DNA from: Chondrinema litorale
Lineage (GTDB): Bacteria > Bacteroidota > Bacteroidia > Cytophagales > Flammeovirgaceae
Direction: 5' to 3'
Assembly (NCBI RefSeq): GCF_026250525.1
Contig: NZ_CP111054.1
Span: 1 to 64,000, forward strand
DNA: 64,000 bases
Of the stretch, positions 29,623-38,555 are shown in pieces. The notes below the pieces were generated by a model. That model ran no database searches. It was given only the letters and a program-made list of their open reading frames with translations, and had not been told where the DNA came from. Position numbers and translations under genes: made by a program. Numbering within the stretch: the first letter of the stretch is position 1; every line of letters begins with the position of its first letter.

Positions 29623-31011
29623 ATGAAAGTAACAGGTTTAAAACATATAGGCTTCGTATTACTGCTCGCAACAATCTTTTGTTCGTGTACGCCTAAAGGT
29701 GAATCTCAGACTAAAGAAATTGCTACAGAAACAGATGAAACTATTGATCAACCTGTTACCTTCAAATTTGATTTTGGAGATGGCAATGCAGCAGATGGCT
29801 ACAAGCAAGTAACTAGTACTACTTTCTATTCTCCTGAAACTGGTTATGGTTTAGTTTCTGAAACTCCATTAAGTACAGGTAGTAATAATGGAAAGGAAGA
29901 TGCTTCATCAGATTTTTTGACAAGCGTACATCCATTTTATTTCACGATGGATATGCCAGAAGGGAATTATAGAATAAAAATTACTTTTGGCAATGAGCAA
30001 ACAGCTACCAAAGCCACTGTTAAAGCAGAATCTAGAAGGTTGATGCTTTATGATTTGAATTTAGCTGCAGGTGAGTTCGCTACAAAATCCATTGTAGTAA
30101 ATGTGCGCACTCCCAAAATTAATGAGCAAGAAAGCATTCGCCTCAAATCAAGAGAGCATCCTTATTTAAACTGGGACAATCAACTTACACTAGAGTTTTC
30201 GAATAAAAACCCGAATATCAATTCCATCGAAATTACAGAAGACAAAGAAATACCCACAGTTTTTCTGGCAGGCAATTCTACAGTAGTTGATCAGGAATAT
30301 GAACCGTGGGCTGCTTGGGGGCAAATGTTTCCAGCATTTTTAAAAGATGATATTGCTGTAGCCAACTATGCCGAATCTGGTGAAACGCTCAAAGCATTTG
30401 TAGGCGAAAAACGATGGGAAAAGGTAATGAGCAAGATGAAAGCTGGCGATTTTCTTTTTATCGAGTTTGCACACAACGACCAAAAACCCGGTGGTGCGCA
30501 TGTAGAAGCTTTCACTGGTTACAAAGAATTAGTTAAAAGATTTATCAAAGAAACCAAAGACAAAGGAGCTACTCCAATTTTGGTTACCTCCATGCACAGA
30601 CGCAGGTTCAACGAGCAGGGAAAAATCATCAACACGTTAGAAAATTATCCGGAAGCCATGCGCCAAACAGCCGAAGAAGAACAAGTTGCATTGGTCGATC
30701 TAAATGCCATGAGCAAAGATTTTTATGAGGCAATGGGAGTAGAAGATTCTAAAAAGGCTTTTGTACATTTTGCAGCAGGCACATTTCCGGGACAAGAGAA
30801 AGACCTAGCAGACAACACCCATTTTAGTACCTATGGTGCTTATGAATTGGCAAAATGTATTGTGGAAGGAGTGAAAGACAATGTGCCCGAACTGGCAAAA
30901 CATTTAAAAGATAATCTTCCAGAATTCGACCCGGCAAAACCGGATGATTTTGAAAGTTTCGACTGGCCATTGAGTCCTTCATTCGAAAACAAAAAGCCAG
31001 ATGGCAATTAG
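29623..31011 (+). CDS. CE12 rhamnogalacturonan acetylesterase, lipoprotein
   Basis: A CE12 SGNH esterase that removes acetyl groups from galacturonate of RG-I so that lyases and hydrolases can act. It is a lipoprotein (lipobox CSC, Cys22). A beta-sandwich module occupies about residues 45-195 (FKFDFGDG at its start), and the SGNH domain follows with S219 in AGNSTV, Gly in YAESGET, Asn in FAHND, and D397/H400 in DNTHFSTYGA. This matches the RG acetylesterase layout well. The gene is tightly packed between GH105 and GH28. Confidence 0.92.
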   Translation: MKVTGLKHIGFVLLLATIFCSCTPKGESQTKEIATETDETIDQPVTFKFDFGDGNAADGYKQVTSTTFYSPETGYGLVSETPLSTGSNNGKEDASSDFLTSVHPFYFTMDMPEGNYRIKITFGNEQTATKATVKAESRRLMLYDLNLAAGEFATKSIVVNVRTPKINEQESIRLKSREHPYLNWDNQLTLEFSNKNPNINSIEITEDKEIPTVFLAGNSTVVDQEYEPWAAWGQMFPAFLKDDIAVANYAESGETLKAFVGEKRWEKVMSKMKAGDFLFIEFAHNDQKPGGAHVEAFTGYKELVKRFIKETKDKGATPILVTSMHRRRFNEQGKIINTLENYPEAMRQTAEEEQVALVDLNAMSKDFYEAMGVEDSKKAFVHFAAGTFPGQEKDLADNTHFSTYGAYELAKCIVEGVKDNVPELAKHLKDNLPEFDPAKPDDFESFDWPLSPSFENKKPDGN

Positions 31012-31044
31012 GTCATTTTATAAACAGAAAACAACAAGGAATAT

Positions 31045-32517
31045 ATGAAAAGAAATAAGATATGGAACGGACAATTGAATCTGTTGCTATTTGCCGGATT
31101 GCTAGCAAGTCTGTTTGCGATAGAGTTATTACATACAACATCAGCTTTTGCACAAGAGCAAAGTGAAAACCCTGCTTGGGTAAAGAAAGTAGGTGCTAGA
31201 AAAACGCCCAAGTCTAATAAGATATTTAAAGTGAATGATTACGGTGCTGTGGCAGATGGTAAAACACTCAATACCAAAGCAATACAAGATGCCATTGATG
31301 CTTGTGCTACTAAAGGAGGCGGCATTGTTAGCTTTGAAAATGGCACTTATTTAACCGGTTCTGTTTTCGTAAAAAAGGGTGTGAACTTGCAAATTGGCAA
31401 AGGTGTAGAAATTAGAGGCAGCCAAAATATCGAAGATTATCCGGAGATTGACACCCGTGTAGCAGGCATTGAAATGAAATGGCCAGCAGCACTTGTGAAC
31501 ATCATCGATCAAAAAAACGCAGCCATTACCGGAGAAGGAACCATTCACGCGCAGGGCAAACCCTTCTGGGATATGTACTGGAAAATGCGTAAGGAAGAAT
31601 ACGAACCAAAAGGCTTACGCTGGATTGTAGACTACGATGCAAAAAGACCTAGAACGGTGTTGGTTTCAGGTTCTACCGATGTTACCATTTCGGGCCTTAC
31701 ATTAAAACAAGCTGGCTTCTGGACGGTGCATGTGCTTTATTCTGAGTTTGTTACGATTGACGGACTCATTATTAGAAACAATGTAGATGGCCACGGCCCA
31801 AGTACAGATGGTGTTGACATCGATTCGTCTTCTTATGTTTTGGTAAAAAACTGCGATATAGATTGTAATGATGATAATTTTTGCTTGAAAGCAGGTCGCG
31901 ATGCAGATGGATTAAGGGTAAATAAACCGGCAGAGTATATCGTAATTCGCGATTGTATTTCTAGAAAAGGCGGCGGACTCATCACTTTTGGTAGCGAAAC
32001 TTCTGGAAGTATCAGGCACGTATTAGCACAAAATCTGACCGCCAAAGGAACAGGCATTGGCATCAGGTTTAAGTCTGCTACTACCAGAGGCGGTACTGTA
32101 GAAGATATTTATATGAAAGATATTTACATGGATGAAGTGGGTACGCCAATAGAAGTTTCTATGAACTGGAATCCGAGCTATAGTTATTCTACTTTGCCAG
32201 AAGGATACGATTATGAAACCATTCCACCACATTGGAAAACCATGTTAGAAAAAGTGGAGCCTGCCGAAAAAGGGATTCCGAAATTTAAGAATGTACATAT
32301 CGAAGACATTAAAGTAACCAATGCAAAAAAAGCGTTGTCTGCATCTGGTTTAGAAAACTCTACCATAGAAGAATTTTACTTTAAAGATATTGATATTGAA
32401 GCAGAGACTGCCGGACAGATCAATCACGCAAACGGATGGAAGTTTGAAAATGTAACTTTCACAACCAAAGATAATAGCAAGCTTTCAGTAGAGAATTCTT
32501 CTGATATGGATTTGTAA
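31045..32517 (+). CDS. GH28 polygalacturonase / rhamnogalacturonan hydrolase family, exported
   Basis: A right-handed beta-helix GH28 enzyme hydrolysing galacturonosyl bonds. The signal peptide ends SAFAQ. The family triad of aspartates appears as D255 or D258 in STDGVD and D276/D277 in NDDNF. The GHG-type loop is changed to GGGLITFGSE, and RIK is represented by IRFKS. Because it sits with RG-I enzymes and has a divergent GHG loop, it could be an RG hydrolase or an exo-acting galacturonidase acting on RG oligosaccharides. The next gene begins 47 bp later. Confidence 0.92.
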   Translation: MKRNKIWNGQLNLLLFAGLLASLFAIELLHTTSAFAQEQSENPAWVKKVGARKTPKSNKIFKVNDYGAVADGKTLNTKAIQDAIDACATKGGGIVSFENGTYLTGSVFVKKGVNLQIGKGVEIRGSQNIEDYPEIDTRVAGIEMKWPAALVNIIDQKNAAITGEGTIHAQGKPFWDMYWKMRKEEYEPKGLRWIVDYDAKRPRTVLVSGSTDVTISGLTLKQAGFWTVHVLYSEFVTIDGLIIRNNVDGHGPSTDGVDIDSSSYVLVKNCDIDCNDDNFCLKAGRDADGLRVNKPAEYIVIRDCISRKGGGLITFGSETSGSIRHVLAQNLTAKGTGIGIRFKSATTRGGTVEDIYMKDIYMDEVGTPIEVSMNWNPSYSYSTLPEGYDYETIPPHWKTMLEKVEPAEKGIPKFKNVHIEDIKVTNAKKALSASGLENSTIEEFYFKDIDIEAETAGQINHANGWKFENVTFTTKDNSKLSVENSSDMDL

Positions 32518-32564
32518 TTGATGTATTAACTTAACATAACTGTATTTATACATATAATTTGGAG

Positions 32565-33731
32565 ATGAGAAATAGCAATAACAGTATCATTCGCAAAAGT
32601 GGTTCTTTGGGTTTTATCTGCCTGATTTTCTTGGGATTATTTGCCTGTTCAGATTCGCAGGAGTTGCCACCAAAGCAGGAAATTTTAGATAAAATGGTGC
32701 TCACTAACAAATACTTTATGGAGAAATGGCCTGATGTAGGCAAGCGCATTGTAACAAACCGTTCCCGTGCCAGCAACATCTGGACGAGAGGAGTGTATTA
32801 CGAAGGGCTCATGAAACTCTACGAACTCAAACCTGAGCAAGCATACTACGATTACGGATACACTTGGGGCGAATTTCACGAATGGAATTTACGCGATGGA
32901 GACACTTACACCCGTAATGCCGACAACCAGTGTGCAGGGCAAACTTATATTGATTTGTATTTAATCGATCAGAAGAAACCCGAAATGGTTGAATACATTA
33001 AAGCATCTATAGATAGCATGATGCGCACTGAAAAAGTAGACGATTGGGACTGGATAGATGCCATCCAAATGGCGATGCCGGTGTTTGCCAGACTGGGTGT
33101 AATGGAAAATGACGATGCTTATTTCGAAAGAATGTATGCCATGTACGACTTCACCAAAGATTCAATTGGCGAAAATGGGCTTTATAATCCCGAAGATGGG
33201 CTGTGGTGGCGCGATGCAGATTTTGACCCACCCTACAAAGAACCTAATGGCGAAGATTGCTACTGGTCTAGAGGAAACGGCTGGGTAGTAGCTGCTTTGG
33301 TGCGAGTATTGGAGCAAATTCCTGCCGATGAACCCCACCGAAAAGAATATGAAGCCGACCTTAAAAGCATGCTAGAAGCATTAATTCCTCTCCAAAGAGA
33401 AGATGGTTTTTGGAACGTAAGTTTGCACGACCCAACCAATTTTGGCGGTAAAGAAACCACAGGCACTTCGCTATTTATATATGGAATGGCATGGGGCATT
33501 AATAACGGTTTGCTCAGTGCAGAGAAATACAAGCCCGTAATCACCAAAGCTTACAATGCCATTGTAAATGAGGCAATTCACCCCAATGGATTTTTAGGCT
33601 ACGTACAAGGTACAGGTAAAGAGCCGAAAGATGGCCAGCCAGTAACCTATGACAGCAAACCCGATTTTGAAGATTATGGATTAGGATGTTTTCTATTAGC
33701 AGCAAGTGAAATCTACAAAATGGTCGATTGA
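32565..33731 (+). CDS. GH105 unsaturated rhamnogalacturonyl hydrolase, lipoprotein (second copy)
   Basis: A second GH105 enzyme, of the YteR/YesR-like type. ATG at 32565 is preferred to an in-frame TTG two codons upstream. A lipobox at LFACS puts the lipid on Cys28. D165 in WDWIDAIQM is the likely catalytic acid, and CYWSRGNGWVVAAL is the substrate-pocket block found in this group. It differs strongly from the copy at 28216. It is the last gene before the terminator hairpin at 33754, so it closes the locus. Confidence 0.93.
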   Translation: MRNSNNSIIRKSGSLGFICLIFLGLFACSDSQELPPKQEILDKMVLTNKYFMEKWPDVGKRIVTNRSRASNIWTRGVYYEGLMKLYELKPEQAYYDYGYTWGEFHEWNLRDGDTYTRNADNQCAGQTYIDLYLIDQKKPEMVEYIKASIDSMMRTEKVDDWDWIDAIQMAMPVFARLGVMENDDAYFERMYAMYDFTKDSIGENGLYNPEDGLWWRDADFDPPYKEPNGEDCYWSRGNGWVVAALVRVLEQIPADEPHRKEYEADLKSMLEALIPLQREDGFWNVSLHDPTNFGGKETTGTSLFIYGMAWGINNGLLSAEKYKPVITKAYNAIVNEAIHPNGFLGYVQGTGKEPKDGQPVTYDSKPDFEDYGLGCFLLAASEIYKMVD

Positions 33732-33753
33732 TCTCGTTCCCAGATTGACATAC

Positions 33754-33790
33754 AAAACAGCGGATATTGAAAAAGTATTCGCTGTTTTTT
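33754..33790 (+). terminator. rho-independent terminator closing the RG-I locus
   Basis: A 13-bp stem (AAAACAGCGGATA with TATTCGCTGTTTT, one G-T pair) and a 9-nt loop are followed by T residues, 22 bp after the last GH105 stop. It marks the end of the enzyme operon. Confidence 0.85.
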
Positions 33791-33938
33791 GTTTTGGGGG
33801 ATTGATGTATCAAGAAAAAAATATGTAGGACACCTAGAAAATAGGTATTTTTAATAGATTATCAATGAAAGTATAGTAATTTAACTGCATAATCATTTTG
33901 TCTGTTGATTATGTAGATATTAAAGAAATACGTTGAAA

Positions 33939-35165
33939 ATGGATAAAAAAAATATCAAGTCAATAATAAATAATTTAATTCAAAAAGGAGAAACAAAAAA
34001 AGCTCTTGACATTTTATTGACTGAAAAATTTGATAAACAAAATAAAGAAATAGTTATACTTTGTAATCGCTATCATGAAATTAAGAAAAAATCAAGATTA
34101 GGTATAATAATACTACAAGAAGAACAAATTGAACTCAATAAAATTAATGTTGCTGTTTTAGAAATTTTAGAAAATATAAATGAAAGTAAAATTTCAAGTG
34201 AGAAAAATGAACAAAATATTTTCACCAATAGTAATCTTAAAACAATCATATTATCAATTTGCATTGTAATTCTTTTAATATTTACAGTGATATATTATAG
34301 TTTAAAAATCAATAAACCTCAATTAGAAGAAAAAATATTAACAAAATCTGAATCATTAAATCCTACTTCTACCGAAAGTTTCGAACGACCTGAAAATAAA
34401 GAAATAATAAAGGAAAGTAACCTTGAAAAGGATTTAGAACTAGAGCAAGCTATTAAACATATTCTATCTAAAAAGCCTGATGATTCAAATGAATTTGAGC
34501 AGTTAATTGTTAATAATCAATTTGAAAAGGCACTTGAAGTCATTGAAATAGCGGAAACAAGAACTAAAGATAAGTATTTACTAACTCATTTAGATAATAG
34601 AAGAAAATCTATTTATCTAATCAGAGAACACGATATAGATAATGCATGGATAAGTTTTCCTAGAACATTGATATTAACAGTAAAAGAAAATAAATATGGG
34701 TTACTTAATAGAAAAGGTGAAGAAGTTTGTAAACCAAAATTTAATGAAATTGAACCTCTTTTTTTTGGGAATTTATACTGTACTATATTAGACAGCATGT
34801 ATGGCTTTTTTAATGAAGAGGGAGAAGAAATTTTCAAAACTGTTTTTTCGGAAGTAAATCCAATGATCTTTGACGAGTTTACATTAGTAAAAAAAGATGG
34901 ACTTTATGGATTATTAGATATAGATGGCAATTTTATACTTGAACCCAAATTTAATCAAATAGAAAGAGTCATGGAGGATCTAATTTTCACTAATGAAAAT
35001 GAAAAATGGGGAGTAATAGATACTACTGGTTATCAGATTTTAGAAAATGATTATGAACAACTTGAGTATATAAAAAAAGAAGGCTTAATTTACGCTGTTA
35101 AAAAAGGCAAAGGTGAATATCTTGATAGAAAAGGAAGACTAACTACAAATCCAGCATTAAATTAA
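33939..35165 (+). CDS. EAD11-type effector-associated domain, TM helix and WG repeats
   Basis: A 408-residue membrane protein of unknown role. Residues 1-80 match my memory of effector-associated domain 11 (EAD11): LIQKGETKKALDILL, then the segment up to CNRYHEIKKKSRLG, then ELNKINVAVLEILENI. EADs are adaptor domains that link STAND-type NTPases and other sensors to effectors in bacterial conflict systems. A single TM helix lies at about 101-122. The C-terminal part carries about four WG/KWG beta-repeats (for example KYGLLNRKGEEV, GLYGLLDIDGNFI, KWGVIDTTG). If the N-terminus is cytoplasmic, the WG part would be outside. ATG 33939 is chosen over TTG 33933. The DNA is visibly more AT-rich than the PUL. 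The next gene starts 4 bp after the stop. Confidence 0.75.
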   Translation: MDKKNIKSIINNLIQKGETKKALDILLTEKFDKQNKEIVILCNRYHEIKKKSRLGIIILQEEQIELNKINVAVLEILENINESKISSEKNEQNIFTNSNLKTIILSICIVILLIFTVIYYSLKINKPQLEEKILTKSESLNPTSTESFERPENKEIIKESNLEKDLELEQAIKHILSKKPDDSNEFEQLIVNNQFEKALEVIEIAETRTKDKYLLTHLDNRRKSIYLIREHDIDNAWISFPRTLILTVKENKYGLLNRKGEEVCKPKFNEIEPLFFGNLYCTILDSMYGFFNEEGEEIFKTVFSEVNPMIFDEFTLVKKDGLYGLLDIDGNFILEPKFNQIERVMEDLIFTNENEKWGVIDTTGYQILENDYEQLEYIKKEGLIYAVKKGKGEYLDRKGRLTTNPALN

Positions 35166-35168
35166 CTT

Positions 35169-35639
35169 ATGAAAAAACCTATTGAAATAAAGATCAATTA
35201 CTTTAAACATATAGTTTTCATTATTTTTTCAATTGTCTTTATTTCAGGCGGAATATACTCTGCATATTTTACAGAAGACCCAAGCCTTATTCTTAAAATT
35301 ACTATGGGCTTAGCTATTCCTTTTCTTTCTTATTGGGCTATTGTTGTACAGTTAAAAACTATCTTTAAACGGTCTAAACAAATAATAATTCGTGAAAGTG
35401 ATATTGAGTTTTATACTGGACTAAAGAAATATAACTTACACTGGAAAACAGTTAAAGAAATAGAATTTGGCGAAGAAATTAAAAATAATAATACGATATA
35501 CATTTGTGAGATAATTACCATAAATGGTGAGACTCACAAGATTTACTTGAACGACTTAGATCATAAACTAAAGATCATTTACAAGTTAATAAAAGATAGC
35601 TTTAATGAATATCAAAAACACTTAGCAGAATTAAAATAA
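35169..35639 (+). CDS. two-TM membrane protein with a PH-like C-terminal domain (unknown function)
   Basis: A 156-residue protein with two TM helices (about 12-32 and 40-62) and a beta-rich cytoplasmic part ending in a helix (about 130-156). This layout resembles bacterial PH-like (STM3941/YcxB-type) proteins. It starts 4 bp after the EAD11-WG gene and is surely co-transcribed with it, so it may be a partner of that protein. No catalytic motif is seen. Confidence 0.6.
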   Translation: MKKPIEIKINYFKHIVFIIFSIVFISGGIYSAYFTEDPSLILKITMGLAIPFLSYWAIVVQLKTIFKRSKQIIIRESDIEFYTGLKKYNLHWKTVKEIEFGEEIKNNNTIYICEIITINGETHKIYLNDLDHKLKIIYKLIKDSFNEYQKHLAELK

Positions 35640-35648
35640 AACCAACCA

Positions 35649-36116
35649 ATGATAAACCCTCTAAAAGAATCTTGGATACCAGAACTTCTTCCTATCAATC
35701 GGGAAGAAGATTATCACACACATTATATTGGCAAAACGCATAACGGTGAACAGTTTTTTGGATATGAAACTTTCGTATTTCCTGTTGGTGCTTCAAATGA
35801 ACAATGGGAAACCTCTAGAAAAGAATATGTAGTCCTTTACATTTTCGATGAGTTGGGAAATCATATAAAAACAAATTACTGGTATGCAGGAACCACAGCA
35901 GAAATTCAACCAGATACCACTAGCAAAAAACTTGTAGAAATGATTACTGAACTTGGTAAAATAGAGTTTGGTGATATTGCTGTAAAACCTTTCAAAACGG
36001 TAATTGATGGCATTGAATTTGGTTTAATTCCAGAAGACAAAACCCAATCTATCGTATTACAACCTAACTCAACTATTGCATTTTTCGAACCTTGGGATGG
36101 AGAATATTATACATAA
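35649..36116 (+). CDS. conserved hypothetical protein, 155 aa
   Basis: A soluble acidic protein without signal peptide or TM helix. It starts 9 bp after the preceding gene and probably ends the EAD11-WG transcript. The first half has alternating strands (YIGKTHNGEQFFGYETFVFP) and the end is rich in aromatic and acidic residues. Its size and composition would suit an immunity or adaptor protein, but I recognise no family and give no function. Confidence 0.55.
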   Translation: MINPLKESWIPELLPINREEDYHTHYIGKTHNGEQFFGYETFVFPVGASNEQWETSRKEYVVLYIFDELGNHIKTNYWYAGTTAEIQPDTTSKKLVEMITELGKIEFGDIAVKPFKTVIDGIEFGLIPEDKTQSIVLQPNSTIAFFEPWDGEYYT

Positions 36117-36212
36117 AAGGGAAAGAAACTCCATCAAAGCCACACTCCCACTCCGTTGACTTCCTTCTAAACAAAGAGCATATTAACAGTCTGTTAATTT
36201 GGGCTAAGTGAA

Positions 36213-36374
36213 TTGATTTCAATTTTTTTAATACTTATATTGAGTTGTACACTTACCTTCAACTACAACAAACAAGTCAAACCTGATTTAAGAATTGTAA
36301 GTCTTAAACGAGAAAATTTCATTAATCCTCAAAAGCTGTATTCGCCAATTATTTGTATAAATCTATGGGAATAA
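36213..36374 (+). other. possible 53-aa lipoprotein or gene remnant with TTG start
   Basis: A short open frame begins at TTG 36213 with a lipoprotein-like signal (FLILILSC) and runs 53 codons to TAA, which lies one base before the methyltransferase ATG. No ATG start exists and an in-frame stop lies just upstream. It may be a small gene, a remnant, or chance. Confidence 0.25.
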
Positions 36375-36375
36375 G

Positions 36376-37035
36376 ATGAATGAAATCACAAAAAACTTTT
36401 TTTTAGAAATTGGTATTTCCAAAGGTATGACTGTGCTTGATGTGGGATGCGGAAGAGGAATCACCACTGAGCTACTAGCCGAAATTATTGGTGATAATGG
36501 TAAAGTAATAGGTATAGATTCAAATAAAAACAGTATAAATTCAGCTTCTGCAATTGCTATCTCAAAAAAGCAAAACAATATAAAGTATATATGTTCAGAT
36601 TTAACAAATCTATCTATAGAAGCATATAAATTTGATGCCATTGTGGGAAGACGAATACTAGTGTATTTATCTGATCCCAAAACAATAATAAGAGAACTTT
36701 CTAAGCTTTTAAAACCTGAAGGGATTATGGGTTTTCAAGAACATGATTCTACTGGAATAATTAATAAAGAAAAAATGCCTCTGCATTACAAAGTTAATAA
36801 TTGGTTATGGAGCTTGGTTGAAAGTAATGGCGGAAATATAAATATTGGAAAAGAGCTCTGGAATATTTTTTCTCACGAGTCTATGCGCATAGAAAATATA
36901 AAATCAGAAGCCATCATTCAAACTCCAAATAATAATGTCTCCATAGCTCCTATTTTACAAAACTTAGTAGGAGTATTATTAGCTAAAAAAATTATTTCAG
37001 AGGATGATTTAAATAATTTATTTGACAACCCTTGA
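36376..37035 (+). CDS. class I SAM-dependent methyltransferase
   Basis: A Rossmann-fold methyltransferase of the UbiE/methyltransf_11 type. The SAM motif I is VLDVGCGRG near residue 20, an acidic residue ends strand 2 in IGIDSN, motif II/III follows (ICSDLTNL, FDAIVGRRIL), and the helical C-terminal region holds the variable substrate part. The substrate is unknown. The gene stands apart from neighbours, with 210 bp to the next operon, and its DNA is AT-rich like the preceding genes. Confidence 0.85.
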   Translation: MNEITKNFFLEIGISKGMTVLDVGCGRGITTELLAEIIGDNGKVIGIDSNKNSINSASAIAISKKQNNIKYICSDLTNLSIEAYKFDAIVGRRILVYLSDPKTIIRELSKLLKPEGIMGFQEHDSTGIINKEKMPLHYKVNNWLWSLVESNGGNINIGKELWNIFSHESMRIENIKSEAIIQTPNNNVSIAPILQNLVGVLLAKKIISEDDLNNLFDNP

Positions 37036-37191
37036 GTCTGAAAAGAAAAATTCAAACAGCCTTTTTATAAGAGAATTAATCTTTTTTATAACTGCTAAGA
37101 AAAAATAAAATCAATATATAGCGATTAAAAAACACTCCTCAGGCGCTCCAACAGCCCATTAGAAAAATATTTAAATTTTTTTTATTAGTTC

Positions 37192-37220
37192 TGTAACATT
37201 TTAGGCACTCCTGTATCTAA
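37192..37220 (+). promoter_or_regulatory. predicted ECF sigma promoter of the hydrolase-sigma operon
   Basis: TGTAAC (37192-37197) and GTATCT (37213-37218) are separated by 15 nt, 28 bp before the hydrolase start. The spacing and TGTAAC plus a T-C-T core resemble Bacteroidota ECF promoters and suggest autoregulation by the sigma factor encoded at 38082. Confidence 0.55.
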
Positions 37221-37246
37221 AAGTCGAACAAATAAAAAATAACAAA

Positions 37247-38092
37247 ATGAAGAGTTTAAAAATAACCATTGTTTTATTATTCGCTTTAAGCCTAAATAAT
37301 TTTGCTCAAACTGTTACAGATGCTTTTGAAGTAGTTAAAAGTGGCAAAGGTGCAAAGTCAATTATTTTAATTCCGGGTTTTGCTAGTGCTGGAGAAGTTT
37401 GGGACGAAACTAAATCTAAATTTGAACAAGGCTACACTTGCTACACATTAACAATGGCTGGTTTTGCAGGAGTAACCCCACAAGAAAATCCTACTTTTAA
37501 AAATTGGGAAACTAGCATTGCCAACTACATTAAAACCAACAATATTGAAAAACCGATTATTATTGGCCACAGCATGGGAGGCGTTTTTGCAATGGCACTA
37601 GCGGCAGATTATCCTGATCTTATAGAAAAAATAATTGTAGTTGACGCACTACCTTGTATCTCTGCTTTGATGAATCCAACTTTTAAATCGGTGGAGAAGC
37701 CCGATTGCACAGCTATGGTTCAGCAAATTACTTCTGCCAGTAATGACCAATTTTACCAAATGCAAAAAATGTCTGCTCAAAGACTTGTGGCAGATACCAC
37801 CAAGCAAGAATTAATACTGAATTGGAGCTTACAATCAGACAGAAAAACCTTTGCCGAAATGTATTGCGACTTTGCTAATGTGGATTTAAGAGAGTCGATC
37901 AAAAACATAAAATGTCCTTCGCTTATCTTGCTAGAAGATTACTTTAAAAATATAAAACCTAGTATTGAAGCACAATACAAAAATCTACAAACTGCAGATT
38001 TACAGTATTCAACCAAAGGTTTGCATTTTATTATGTATGATGATAAGGACTGGTATTTCAATCAATTACAAAATTTTTTAAATGGCATTTGA
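37247..38092 (+). CDS. alpha/beta hydrolase, exported, coupled to a sigma factor gene
   Basis: An alpha/beta-hydrolase fold enzyme with a signal peptide ending FAQ. The nucleophile is S109 in GHSMGG, the oxyanion region is LIPGFAS at 41-47, the late histidine is H260 in KGLHF and the acid is probably E230 or D231. The product is likely periplasmic and the substrate is unknown. The stop codon overlaps the start of the ECF sigma gene by 11 bp (ATGGCATTTGA), so translation is probably coupled. That a secreted enzyme heads a sigma/membrane-protein operon is unusual. Confidence 0.88.
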   Translation: MKSLKITIVLLFALSLNNFAQTVTDAFEVVKSGKGAKSIILIPGFASAGEVWDETKSKFEQGYTCYTLTMAGFAGVTPQENPTFKNWETSIANYIKTNNIEKPIIIGHSMGGVFAMALAADYPDLIEKIIVVDALPCISALMNPTFKSVEKPDCTAMVQQITSASNDQFYQMQKMSAQRLVADTTKQELILNWSLQSDRKTFAEMYCDFANVDLRESIKNIKCPSLILLEDYFKNIKPSIEAQYKNLQTADLQYSTKGLHFIMYDDKDWYFNQLQNFLNGI

Positions 38093-38555
38093 AGAAATAT
38101 ATAATACCTACTGGCAAAAAATATTTCGCTTGTGCATGGGATTTACCAACGATCACGATCTAGCTCAAGACATGGCTCAAGAAACATTTATAATTGTATG
38201 GAAACAGTTACCAAAGTTTAGAAACGAGTCGAATATTGGCACTTGGATTTATAGAATAGCTACAAACAATTGTTTGCGACAGATCGAGAAGCAAAAGCGA
38301 TATCCAAGTGCGGAGATGCCAAAAAATATAACAGAAGAAAAACAGGCTAACATCGAACCGAAAATTCAATTGCTTTATAAATTCATCTCTGAGCTAAAAG
38401 AAACTGATCGTATTATTATCTCATTGGAATTGGAAAATATTAAGCAGTCAGAAATAGCCAACATTGTAGGTATTTCGGAAGCAAACACAAGAGTAAAAAT
38501 TCATAGAATAAAGGAAAAATTAACTCAAAAATTTAAAGAAAATGGACTCAAGTAA
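38082..38555 (+). CDS. ECF-type RNA polymerase sigma factor
   Basis: A compact ECF sigma factor (157 aa). Region 2 holds DLAQDMAQETFIIVWKQ and NIGTWIYRIATN, and region 4 the helix-turn-helix IKQSEIANIVGISEANTRVKIHRIKEKL. It overlaps the hydrolase gene by 11 bp and the following membrane protein gene by 14 bp. Such tight coupling to a downstream membrane protein suggests that the latter is the anti-sigma factor. It belongs to a different ECF group from the PUL sigma at 7088. Confidence 0.93.
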   Translation: MAFEEIYNTYWQKIFRLCMGFTNDHDLAQDMAQETFIIVWKQLPKFRNESNIGTWIYRIATNNCLRQIEKQKRYPSAEMPKNITEEKQANIEPKIQLLYKFISELKETDRIIISLELENIKQSEIANIVGISEANTRVKIHRIKEKLTQKFKENGLK

